The notes below the pieces were generated by a model. The model searched no databases and was not told the DNA's origin. It was given only the letters and a program-made list of their open reading frames with translations. Position numbers and translations under genes: made by a program. From the NCBI GenBank assembly GCA_027475525.1, contig JAMWFC010000023.1, positions 296,132-360,131 on the forward strand: 64,000 bases of DNA. Reading direction: 5' to 3'. Source of the stretch: Macrolepiota albuminosa. Its lineage: Eukaryota > Basidiomycota > Agaricomycetes > Agaricales > Agaricaceae. This document shows, piece after piece, positions 10,141 to 20,015 of the stretch (the stretch's first letter is position 1; each line of letters starts with the position of its first letter).

Positions 10141-11500
10141 TCAGGGCTCTGGCCACTGTGTGATGCCAGCCACCTTCACTGGGTTCATCTCTGCCATGCT
10201 ATGGAAGACAATGAGTCCAAAATATTTGATATAGATCTGCTTGAACTCACACTTCTCCAGCTTGTGCTGGCGGAGGTGGTCTAGGACGATCCACATGATC
10301 CAATGATGCTCCTCTAGCATTTTGGTGTAGATGAGAATGTCATCAAGATACACACAGTATAAGGGCGACCTCTAGAGGCTGTGGTCTAGTCACACAGCTA
10401 GCAGAGGAAGATCCAAAGTGTATTAGAATATATACTGACAATATCATGATAGCTACTCACCTGGCAGAGGGAGATCCAAAGAGAACAAGTCTAGAGATTT
10501 CCTATGCCAGGTTGGATGCTTCTGGGGCCTCTGAAGCATGGGAAACAACTGTACAGTACAACAAAACCTTAAAAACTCAAAAATTGCCTACACAAACAAT
10601 TGCACAAATAAGGGGCAAACTATGGCTTATATAAGCAGTCTGAAAGCAATGCTGAGGGGCCCACACTTGTCTGAATGGTAACTAAAGAACCAGAGCACCT
10701 CAAGGGCTGAGAATAGTACTAACAAATAGTGTTGAAAGAATAGAAATGAGGAGTCCCCTGACACACAGACCACTCCATCCATGATCAGGTCCTGAAAGAG
10801 GTTGTTCATCATGGTCTGAAAGATGGCAGGGCTGTTAGTGAGTCCAAAGAACATCACCAGAGGTTCAAACAGCCCGTGGTTGATCTGGAATGCTGCCTTC
10901 TACTCATCTCCCTCCTGGATGCGCACGTTGTTGTAGCCCCTCCAGATGTCCAACTTCGTAAAGTAGTGTGCACCCTGGAGGTTGTTGATCAGTTCAGAGA
11001 TGAGAGGGGGCAGGTAGCAGTTCTTGACAGTCATTGCATTGAGCATGCAATAGTCTTGGACCAGCTGAAGGGAGCCATCCTTCTTCTTGATGAAAACACT
11101 GGAGAGGCCATTGGAGACTTTGAGGGGCAGATTTGTCTAGACTCCAGATACTCCCAAAGGAAGGCATCAAGCTCATCCTGCACTCTGGGCACAAGCAAGT
11201 AAACCTTGCAGTTGGCAGGCTTTGAGTCTGGTAGGAGCTCAATGGTGTGGTTCCACTGCTTGCATTCTGGGAGGGAGTCAAAGGAGGCCTTGGAAAAGAC
11301 ATCCTCAAAGTTGTGTAGGTGGTTGGGGACTGCATCCCAAAATGCCCAGGGCTGGGTGTTGGCTGCAAAGGCCTGGGCCAACTGCTGGAAGGTGGTCTGA
11401 CTGGCCTGGATCTCCTCTGCAACCAGTGGGGGTAGCAGCATAGTGGCATAGATGCAGTCTCCTACCTTGATGGCTTCATCTGGAAGCTCTAGGTCCTGCA
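10141..11500 (-). pseudogene. Element B reverse transcriptase, split by a solo LTR
   Basis: N-terminal RT blocks occur near 11330-11000 (FEDVFSKASFDSLPECKQWNHTIEL, then SKSPMASPVF). The middle part near 10860-10770 reads VMFFGLTNSPAIFQTMMN and ends with DGVVCV. The rest resumes at 10357 with YLDDILIYTK. Between them lies a 406-bp solo LTR plus a CACAG duplication. Joining the flanks with one CACAG gives an unbroken frame through the YLDD catalytic motif, so the LTR landed between the Val and Tyr of the active site. Other frameshifts around 11030-10860 show independent decay. Confidence 0.8.
10358..10763 (-). mobile_element. Solo LTR, copy 2 (406 bp, internal deletion)
   Basis: Same family and orientation as the copy at 178-675. 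Its 3' end reads CCCTTATA instead of CCCTTACA (one transition). About 90 bp are missing near its 5' end: the A/G-rich tract between the GAATAG and ATGAGGAGTCCCCTGACA parts is deleted. It is flanked by the perfect 5-bp duplication CACAG (10353-10357 and 10764-10768). It interrupts the RT of element B exactly at the catalytic motif. Confidence 0.9.
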
Positions 11501-12110
11501 TGAGTAGGAACTCCCCCTCATGTCCCTCTTTCTGACTGGGGTCCCCTCCACTGTGTCTGTTGTCCTCATAGAGGGCCTCCCTACAAGAGAATGCCAGAGG
11601 CAGGGGGTTCAGCAGGTCAAGATTGGCAAAGAGGAAGTGCCCTACACAGCATGCTCTGATAGCTGCGCATTCCTGCATAGCAGTGTGCCGCTCCTTCTTC
11701 ACTTCTTCTGTACATGCCATGCAGCGCTGGGGGCACTGGCTCATGCTCATCTCCCTGGTAGTCTAGTCAATCTCCAGGTTGTGCTCCCAGAGCCATGGGA
11801 ACCCCAAGATCATGTTCTGCTTGCTGATACTCATGACTGCAAAGGTGGTGCGCTCAGCATGGGACTGGTAGTGGAGGACAAGATCCACCATGGACTTGAT
11901 AGACCCAGCTTTGTTGCGAGTACTGTCAACATTGTATACTGGGATTGGGGCAAGCAGGAGTTGGGTAGTAAGTTGGTGCCATTCTACATAGCTGGCATTA
12001 TGAAGAGCCCTGTAGCTCTGGAGTCCAGGAGGGCTGACATGCTCTGGGTCTGTTGTGTGTTAGTTGTCTCAATTTTCACATTCATCTGGAGCAAGTTGGA
12101 TGACAGAGTG
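11500..12110 (-). pseudogene. Element B protease and linker region
   Basis: The minus strand reads VDSTRNKAGSIKSMVDLVLHYQ, then MSISKQNMILGFPWLWEHNLEID, the ILGxxWLxxHNPxIDW block that closes the protease domain of this gypsy lineage, near 11850-11760. A stop replaces the Trp that would follow. The open stretch from 11750 (MSMSQCPQRCMACTEEVKKE) is the protease-RT linker. The catalytic DSG block itself is not clearly seen. Confidence 0.6.
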
Positions 12111-12329
12111 GAGGCAACTATGTAGTAGTGGAGGAGGCATGCTCAGGCAGGTGTCGGAGAGGGTTGAGGAGAGTTGTTGGATATGGCAGGGGTGGTGCTT
12201 ACAGTTGAGGGCAGAGAGCTGTCAATAGAGACTGTATTAATTTTTTCTACCAACAAACATGCAAACCAATTAGCACTAGGTGATGGGGGCATAACTGGTC
12301 ACCCATCATGCCCCTAAAAACTCTTCTTC

Positions 12330-13525
12330 CACTCCTTTAGGCCTTCTGAGACATGGAAATCCTCCTGCACTTCCTCAGAGATGGGGGTTTATAGTGAGGG
12401 CATGCTGGCAGCATTCCTGGCTGCCAGGAGCTGCATGAGTAGCTCCTCCTGCTCCTCCAGGGAGAGGTAGCGCACCTCAAAACCTCTAGAGCAGTGATGT
12501 ATGAAGTGGCCTTGCACACCACAGTGTCGACATGAGAAGGGGAGAAGGGTGTGCTGTTAGGAGGCATTCATATCCATCAGGGTGCCAGGAGGTAGTGCCA
12601 GGGGCACCGGTGGCCTGACCATTGCCACAGATAGTGTCCAGACCACAAGCTGGCAGGGGAAAGTTGTGAGTGGTCATGTAGGCAGCGTGGAGTGCATGGG
12701 CTTGCAGAGGTCATGCTTGAGCTCCATGAGCTGCCATTGCTCCTGAGCCACTCAGTACCACAAAAGAACCTGGTTGTCCCCCAGTCATCTCTTTACAAGA
12801 TTGTCAATGCACTCTATCAGAGTCAGATGGAGCCCTTCCCAAAAGGTAAGACAGAGTTGCAGGCTGTCAGGGTACTCAGCCTGCTCAACTAATGTGTGGA
12901 ACAAATTGATGTACTTGTCCAGCAAGTGCTTCCCTTGGCCATACTGATCCCTGTCTTGTAGGATCAGTGCAGCAGTTTTGGCAGGGTTCCAGGAAAAGGC
13001 CTCATCCTGGAACTCCTGTTCGAACTCAGCCCAGTCTGTAAAACTAGAGATGCTGCCAGGGCACCAAAAAACCCTCAGCATGGAGGTGGCTGCTTGTCCC
13101 AACTTCATATAAGACAAGACCCACATGATTTTCAGCTTGTCAGAGACAAAGTCATTGCTGCAGAGCTGGAGGTAGGTAACACAAGATTGAAGAAAGTGTT
13201 TCCTGGATGTGCAGTCACCGTTGTATGTGTCAGGAGTCACCAGGCACAGAATGCTGGAGTGCTCTCTCACTGGGACAGAGGATTGTGTGGCACAAGGATG
13301 TTGTGCCAGCAGGATAGATGGTGGGGGGTTAGCTTCTGCCAGGGTGAGGTGCTCGAGGAGGGTGCAGAGAGAATTGGAGATGGTTTCAGTGGTTTGGCAA
13401 AGATGGGTGAGTTTGGCAGTGAGTTGTGCCTGCATTTCTAGGTGGAGCAGGCAGGTCCAGGCTTCCTCACCAGAGGCCATGGCATCTGGGAGCGCTTCTG
13501 GAGCAGCAGGCTGAGATATAGACAA
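12330..13525 (-). pseudogene. Element B gag (capsid plus zinc knuckle)
   Basis: A continuous 246-codon stretch runs from 13525 to 12785. It has an N-terminal coiled-coil-like part (QLTAKLTHLCQTTETISNSL) and a capsid core (CLVTPDTYNGDCTSRKHFLQSC, then FTDWAEFEQEFQDEAFSWN and KYINLFHTLVEQAEYPDSLQLCLTFWEGL), as in retrotransposon gag proteins. After a stop near 12785 the CCHC knuckle CRHCGVQGHFIHHC is at 12532-12491 in another frame. It would form the capsid; it is inactive because of stops between capsid and knuckle. Confidence 0.78.
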
Positions 13526-13611
13526 TGACAGTGCTTAAAACCAGTGGGGGAGCAACAAATAAGAGCTGGGAGATATTTGGTGGCTATAGGGGCTACCAGA
13601 CTGGGATTAAG

Positions 13612-13622
13612 AGACTTGTTCT
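13612..13622 (-). other. Putative self-priming primer-binding site
   Basis: Two bases downstream of the 5' LTR of element B the minus strand reads AGAACAAGTCT. This is the exact reverse complement of AGACTTGTTCT inside the same LTR (13760-13750). In Tf1/sushi elements the first 11 nt of the transcript fold back on the primer-binding site and prime minus-strand synthesis, without a tRNA. The length (11 nt), the position and the conservation of the LTR partner in all four LTR copies fit that mode. The transcription start at the motif is inferred, not shown. Confidence 0.65.
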
Positions 13623-13624
13623 GC

Positions 13625-13943
13625 TGTAAGGGCGACCTCCAGAGGTTGTGGCTAAGTCACACAACTAGCAGAGGGAAATCCGAAGTTTTATTAGAGACAG
13701 TAAATACAACAGAGAAATAACTAATCATCTGGCAGAGGGAAATCTGAAGAGAACAAGTCTAAGGATTCCTCTGCTGCAGTGTGGTGTGTCAGTGCAGGAG
13801 GCAGAGGCATGAGAACAACTGTATAGTACTTCTACAATGGTGCAGAAGCATCCTGGAGAAATCTGACAAAGGGTGGGCCATCCTGGAGGTCTCTGGAGAC
13901 CTCCAGGAAACTCTGAGTGGCCAAAAAAAGAAGTCCCCTGACA
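13625..13943 (-). repeat. 5' LTR of element B (319 bp)
   Basis: On the minus strand it starts TGTCAGGGGACTTC and ends GGTCGCCCTTACA. No matching 5-bp repeat is found on the two sides, as expected for one LTR of a larger element. The last third is clearly homologous to the solo LTRs. It contains AGACTTGTTCT (13760-13750, minus strand), identical in all four LTRs of the window. Confidence 0.85.
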
Positions 13944-14054
13944 GCCAGCAACTAGCATCATACATGGGAAGGGCAGGATCACCCAAAGGAAGCAAGTCCC
14001 CTTTATCTGGGAAAATAGCCATATTCTGGGCCTGATCCAGCAGGTGTCAGGGGA

Positions 14055-14548
14055 CACTGCTGGCACTGGAAAGTATTTCCATTGGAAAAGGTACAAAAGA
14101 AACCTGTTATACCACTTCTACGTTGTTTTTTTCCAAGAAATATATCAAAATTTCCCCACTAAAATAGTTAGAAAAATTTTCACCTTTTTCCCAACTTTTT
14201 CCCAATGAAAAATACTATCTTTTTACCATCCTTTTCTTAGAAATAGTGCATTTTTTAGACCTTTTTCCCAACTTTTTCCCAATGAAAAATACTATCTTTT
14301 TACCATCCTTTTCTTAGAAATAGTGCATTTTTTAGGAAAAAAGTGTGAAAAAGCAGCATTTATTCAGAAAAACAGTGGCAAAAGGTGACATTTTTCCTTG
14401 TAAAACAGTTGAAAAAAAGATAAACATTTTTCTAAATATTTTGGTGAGAAAATGCTTACATATTTCTTGGGTAAACACCACATAGAAGTGGTATAACAGG
14501 TTTCTTTTGTACATTTTCCAATGGAAATACTTTCCAGTGCCAGCAGTG
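14055..14548. mobile_element. 494-bp MITE with long inverted arms, CACTG ends
   Basis: Left end CACTGCTGGCACTGG... and right end ...CCAGTGCCAGCAGTG are inverted repeats extending about 85-90 bp with few mismatches. The element is flanked by GGA on both sides (14052-14054, 14549-14551). CACTG/CAGTG ends with a 3-bp duplication fit a non-autonomous relative of the CACTA/CMC (EnSpm-like) superfamily. It carries no coding sequence; the core is A/T-rich and contains a 77-bp tandem duplication. Confidence 0.8.
14182..14335. repeat. Perfect 77-bp tandem duplication 1
   Basis: 14182-14258 and 14259-14335 are identical, both starting ACCTTTTTCCC. They lie in the core of the MITE. Confidence 0.95.
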
Positions 14549-15425
14549 GGACTGGTTTCTGGACCATGTCCAACCCTATTCTGAACTAAGTCTGACAATG
14601 TGCCTACTTTTAGCACATCCAAATGACTGCTTGGCCTATTCTTGTAATGCAACCTTAGCTATTAGTTATATAATGGAGGTAGATATCACAATAGTAGCAT
14701 AGTAACCAGACTGCTTAGCTAAGTGCTCAGCAGTCAACTGTAATGTAAATTCTTGTAGTAGTGCCAAGTGCCATGACAATTATAATAATAATGTAATTTG
14801 TACAGTAAAGTATCCAATTAGACATGAAACAATGTATCAATAATAGAGACATGCATAATAGTGCATAGTGCTCATTACAGTGATTCATGCTGCTTAACCT
14901 AGAGAACATCAGCTCTCAGTGCAGAATTGATCCCATCATATGACTTACTATCTTGCCAATGACAGATGTAAAAATCATTGAAGGAACTAATCCTGCATTT
15001 GCATTAGCACATTCCCATGGCCTTCCAAACTCCAGTTCCTGGCAGCATTAGAAAATGCGTCAATAGTGCTGATGAGGCAACAATAAACAGAGGCAGCCAC
15101 CAAGATGATGTCCTTGCTAACATCATCATAGTCTGATCAATAGTGCTGATGAGGCAACAATAAACAGAGGCAGCCACCAAGATGATGTCCTTGCTAACAT
15201 CATCATAGTCTGAAGCCTTAGGGTTGTTGCCACTATCCTCTGTGTCCTATAAGCTGAGTACTAGTAGTGGAGTCAATTTATACTGCTGATAATGAATGTA
15301 TGCATACTTTCTGATGCAGATGTATGTATGAACACTCGAATATAAATGGGTGTAGTTTCTACAAGTATAAGTAGGTGAACCGAATAACGTTAGAATCCAG
15401 AGGTGCAACAAGCACGACACATCTA
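14549..15425. other. Gene-free stretch
   Basis: A/T-rich sequence between the mobile island and the first host gene. No open frame with family motifs is visible. It holds the second 77-bp duplication. The left flank of the MITE site (TGTCAGGGGA at 14045-14054) resembles the start of the LTR family, so part of this stretch could be an old plus-oriented LTR, but no convincing 3' end was found. Confidence 0.5.
15060..15213. repeat. Perfect 77-bp tandem duplication 2
   Basis: 15060-15136 and 15137-15213 are identical, both starting TCAATAGTGCTG. The surrounding stretch 14549-15425 shows no gene. Confidence 0.95.
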
Positions 15426-17746
15426 CTAATTAGGACCAATGAACTGATACAATATTCGTCTTACAAAGCCCGACAAATGCTGTGGGTCATTTTGATATGC
15501 ACTCTGTAACCCGGCATAAGCATTTATCAAAACAAATAAAAAAGAAACACAAAAAACCCATACCATAACCATTGCCATTCCCAAAGCCGTAAGCTAAACC
15601 CTTTATCAGCATGAATGTCCAATGCGAAAAACATACAAAAACTCACAACAGACTCGCCCCAATTCCCCGTCCTAAATACCCACCCTTTCCCTCGCAACAT
15701 TACCCATACGCTTTCTAGCCCCTTCGGAAGAACATACATCGCCAATTCCCCACGCCTCCGCTTCTCTTCCACAAACAACGAGAGACCCGCCATAAACCCA
15801 GCTGCCCAGAACGAGACCTTGGATATAAGAGCTTCGACTAGCGGAACAGGGATACGTGCAAACAGGCTCGTGGAGTTTTCAAGCCGGAGGAGAGTGAGTA
15901 TCTTGTGTAATTTGTGTTTATAGCAGAATATGGCTGATTTTTAAGAGTTTTTTAGAACAGGACAAGCGCTCATGGCGGGGCGGAGGTTGGACATACTTTG
16001 ATAAATGACGACAAGAACACCAAGGAAGGCCGAGCTTCGCAGGCTTCCCAGCCCGGCTTTCACAAGCACCTTGCCCGGGTCCTGGGCGAAGGCTTTACGC
16101 TTGAACAGTACCGGGGGCACGAAGTGCAGTGCTCCGTAGATTGGTAGCATCCATTTGAAGACGGCAAAGAAGCGATCGAGGGGGACGGAACTGCAGTGCG
16201 TTAGGGCGGGGTGGACGGCGGAACATGGCGCGTAGTTAGGGAAGTACTCTGAAGGGTCGGGTCGGGTGAGGAGTTGGGTGCGCAGGGTGAGGAGATCAGT
16301 TAAGTTGGTCTGGGTTATATCCTGGAGATACGGGAACGCGAATATGATAAGGGTAGGTGAGTAATGTAAATCGAGAGCGGAAACGCACTTACGGGGAGAA
16401 CAGTTATCTTGTCGAGGTCGCCTGGGTCAAAGGTGCCTTTTCTGACGAGGCTGAGATTCATCTTGACGCATTCTTTCGGTACTTTGGAGGCTTCGCTGAT
16501 CCTGGAAGGCTTTGGTTGAGCAAAGTCGCCCGTATTTGATGGTATAGAACCACATACCATGTTCTGTATGAATGCGAAAGGGTTTCGGGGCGAAGGAGAA
16601 ATGCGTAGATGATTTGGCCACAACTAATTATCTCATTGGCATGGGTCCTTGAGAAAAAAGGGAGACCTTACGCCAGGCAAAAGACGAGAACGTCTCCATG
16701 AGGAACACGGATGTTTCGTCTTGTCGTGTACGCGTTATATGATCCCTGCAACCCACTATCAAACAGTATTAGCATGAGTCAATAAACAAATGAGAAATCG
16801 GCCTCACCGTACAAATAGCTGTTGTGCGATGACGCCTCTCCTGCCTCTCTTCTCCCATAGAATGGCAAGACCACCGGCGATAGCACCAGCCAACGCAGCG
16901 TGCCATCTCCTCGTCTTCTTCCTAATCAATACGAGTTGCGCGTTGGTACTCAAGGACAGACGTGCGCTCCGCTTCTTGAGAGGTACGCGAAGCATGGTAG
17001 TTGGGTGCTCAGCCGTTGGACCCTCATTCCCTGCTTCCGCATCGGTTAGGAAAGGTGTCTCGGACAATGAGGAAATATCGGTGTTCAAGATGGGTAGACG
17101 CCTTGGTGTCGGAATGTTCAATGCTGGAATAAGAAGAGGGAGGGCATTAAGTAGGAATTTGTATACTGAAGTGAATGTTCCTAGACACGAGTTGACACAG
17201 TTGTTCTTGATAGCGGAATTTCCGGTGAAAACGCACCAAGCATGAGCCCAAATCGTACTGTATCTAGGCCGAAAACTGCATGTCTAACAACAGGCACCCT
17301 TATATCGCTTGAAACACGTCATATAAGCCTAAAGCCATACAACTAGAGACTCGCTCACCGAGGCACTTTGTGTATCCTCAGAAGGACCAACACCAGGTTG
17401 ATACACGCTCGAATGCTTGCAGCAAGCGCTCCAGAGCCTAACGACGTTGCTAAATACCCAGCCGACACAATGACCGAGCTCACTAACGGAATCCTCCCGC
17501 CGCTGCATGTTCCAGACACGCTCGGAGCGTCGAGACCTCAGCCACAGGCTCACCCCGGTCCCTCCAGATGATCTTTCTTGCTTCTTTCAGCCTCTCCTGA
17601 TGATTGGCCAGCGCCACGAGATTCTCGAAGGAAGCCATAGCGCGCCGCGGAGTAAATTGGATGACCTCGCTGGCGCGTGCTGGGGGCGTGTCTACCTCTG
17701 ACGGCGTAGAGGAGCCAGTGACGGGGGTTACTGACTCGGAGTCCAT
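15426..17746 (-). CDS. TMEM135-like multi-pass membrane protein
   Basis: Ten exons give a 594-aa protein: 17746-17488, 17449-17359, 17263-16808, 16755-16672, 16623-16558, 16501-16393, 16321-15997, 15933-15647, 15593-15564 and 15503-15426, all with GT-AG introns in consistent phase. Recognisable blocks are MASFENLVALANHQERLKEA near residue 37, a hydrophobic segment LGSGALAASIRACINLVLVLL, AALAGAIAGGLAILWE, VRGLQGSYNAYTT across a splice, PHGDVLVFCLACGQIIYAFLL, FWAAGFMAGLSLFVE, RRGELAMYVLPKGLES, and the C-terminus YQNDPQHLSGFVRRILYQFIGPN. These match my memory of the fungal TMEM135 N-terminal-domain family. Animal TMEM135 acts at peroxisomes/mitochondria in lipid and organelle homeostasis; the fungal role is inferred only. 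It heads divergently from nothing obvious: upstream is a 2.2-kb gene-poor stretch. Confidence 0.85.
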
Positions 17747-20015
17747 AGAGGCCTAAGTAGGGAAGGATATTCTGGGGTAAGTTTGTCGTCGTCAGCGAAT
17801 GTCTGAGAGGATTAAGATCGGATCCAGGGTCGCTGCTTGATCAATTGCATCCGTGACACCAATTACAATAAGTACATAAGTAGTGTAAGTAGACTACATA
17901 AGAAATAAACTTTCTCTATATGGCTTTAGATGACAAGGGTGCGCAAAGCATGTCGGTGTCCATACCATACGAACGACGCAACTCATCCATTCCGATATTG
18001 ACATGGTAAGTCGAAACCATATATGCCTACACTCGAGCCCGACGCGCCTCTGTCCATCTTTCGTGCCTATGGAGGGGCAAACTGAGGTCAACGTCCCAGA
18101 TGATGCAGAAACGGACTTCGTCACGCCTGTCCATTCAATCAGCTGAAAGTATCTGTCTACGAACCCCGAATATTTGAGTGATGGCAGGCCGAAGCGTTGC
18201 AACTCGAGGTCTCTCTATTTGGAGATAATCGCAGAGGCAGCATGATAACCACATGTATAATATTAAACTGGATTGCAAGTATCTGATGACTTTTTCGCCT
18301 GTTATCTCCTCGGCCGGAGGGGACGTGAAGACCATGGTGACTGTAGTAAGTCACTTAAGCGCGTAACGTCAATGTCCCCAGTCACACATTTGCTCAGTGT
18401 CAAGAATAGAGGATGAAGTAAGCAGCGAATTCTTCCAGGAGGGCTCCAGGTTGATTAAGACAAGATTTGGGAGTTCGAACAGAGCGAGACGAAAATCAAC
18501 TGTGTTGATTGCCTAACGGATGAAGTCGAATACAGGAGTTTATATAGTAAATTATTTAGGAGAAACAAGTTAAGGAGAAAATAAAGAGTAAGGAGAAGTC
18601 TAAGACAATTGAGTCCATGAATTGCATATCAAAAAATGAAAGAAAGAAAAGGAGCAAAGTTTGGATTTGCAGGAGCAGTTGACGAGAGTGGGTTCGTATC
18701 GGATTTCGGGTAAACTTGGCAATGTGTTCTTGACACTCAGCGGAGACCGCATCAATAGCGCAATGATACATATGCACGTATAGATTCAACCAGGTCCTTC
18801 CTTGTTCTGACACTCAGCGGAGACCGCATCAATAGCGCAATGATACATATGCACGTATAGATTCAACCAGGTCCTTCCTTGTTCTCGCAAATAGATAACA
18901 GACATCAGAAGGCAGCTAGGAAAATATTGCTTTCTCTAAAAAATGAAACCAATAAAAGCATTACTATATGCCGGGTCTTTTCCGACAAAAACGTAAGCCA
19001 TGAGACAATCACGAGCGAGGCGCCCATTTCAACATGTATGTGATGAGTTTGCTTGACTCCGTTACGCTTAACAAAAACAAGGATTTCCCTGACCCGAGAA
19101 ATGCCAGATGCATTACGAACCCTGAGGCCTGGCGATTGGACGTTCAACGTTGAATTTTGGGGCACGAGGTTCCAAGTAATAAACCACGCGAGGACAAGTT
19201 TCTGATCTAATACACCAAAACATTCTTGTCAGTTACTAGGGTATATACTTCGTAAGACGCATGCGAGATAAAAAAAAGTGCCGTTTCTTCCCTTGGCCTT
19301 CTGTTGGGACAATCTAAACGGAAAATCACCGGTCGATCCCAAGATATCTGTTTATACACTAGTGTCGTCAGGGTTTAATCTGACGTCCTGTGCCAGCGAA
19401 TTGTCCGTCAATGCATATGTTGTTCGTACAAGGGTCTAGCAGAAACCTGACTGCAGGGTCCTCGCGGAGCCGATTTCACATTGCCTTGTATAACCTAGTA
19501 TGTAAGCTTCAAAGCTCGGCTTCTCCGTCTGGCATATCCCTGCATTTCCAGGCCTCAAAACTTACCCATTCACGGATGCTGAGGATGCAGGAGTTGAATC
19601 CAATTGCTCAAGTTCATTGAGTTGATCTGGGCGAAATTGATGTTCCATGAATAGGAATCGATATCGTTGGACTGGACGCAAGTCTGACCTTGACTAACGC
19701 CGTGCAATTCAACTAAAACGCAATCCTCGTGAACAATATAATGTGGCCAAAACAAGATGTTACAATAGAATACCGCATTGAATAACTAACTCCAAGATCG
19801 TATATCGAAAAAAGTAACGTAGATAAAACAAATCACCTAGAACTTGAATTATTAGCAAGTTGAGCTCGAGTCCAAAGATTGTGAACTTACCTGAGCATTG
19901 TCTGACCTGCCAAGCCCAGGTTCAAGGACGCGAATGCAAAACGCAATGGGCCAAAGACCAGTAAGTAGTAGGCCGCGCCAGAGCCACATTACTCTAAAGA
20001 AGCATACCGTCAAGG
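17747..20015. other. Gene-poor interval, one weak secreted-protein candidate
   Basis: No confident gene. On the minus strand, from an ATG at about 20019-20000, a hydrophobic leader-like peptide (VMWLWRGLLLTGLWPIAF) is followed by a GTAAGT donor. Further down, near 19680-19580, QFRPDQLNELEQLDSTPASS precedes another GTAAGT. I could not assemble a continuous exon chain, and its 5' part would overlap the last codons of the neighbouring gene. A 77-bp tandem duplication lies at 18731-18884. Confidence 0.35.
18731..18884. repeat. Perfect 77-bp tandem duplication 3
   Basis: 18731-18807 and 18808-18884 are identical, both starting TGACACTCAGCGG. Non-coding context. Confidence 0.95.

Larger units (their letters stand above)
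8640..13943 (-). mobile_element. Ty3/gypsy retrotransposon B with 5' LTR
   Basis: Minus-strand element starting with its 5' LTR (13943-13625), then gag, zinc knuckle, protease, RT, RNase H and integrase, breaking off near 8640 inside the integrase where the gag side of element A begins. No 3' LTR is present. A solo LTR (10358-10763) splits its RT at the catalytic motif. Numerous stops and frameshifts occur throughout. The LTR is a diverged relative of the three solo LTRs: same ends, the same repeated GGCAGAGGGA motif, but a shorter and different U3. Confidence 0.85.

Noticed and set aside
13600..13624. tRNA-type primer-binding site (TGG...) downstream of the LTR of element B
   Set aside because: No TGG at the expected offset; the sequence is instead complementary to the LTR itself.
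18905..19165. 86-codon minus-strand frame with a hydrophobic C-terminus
   Set aside because: No motif, no upstream or downstream exon that fits, and no recognisable homology.
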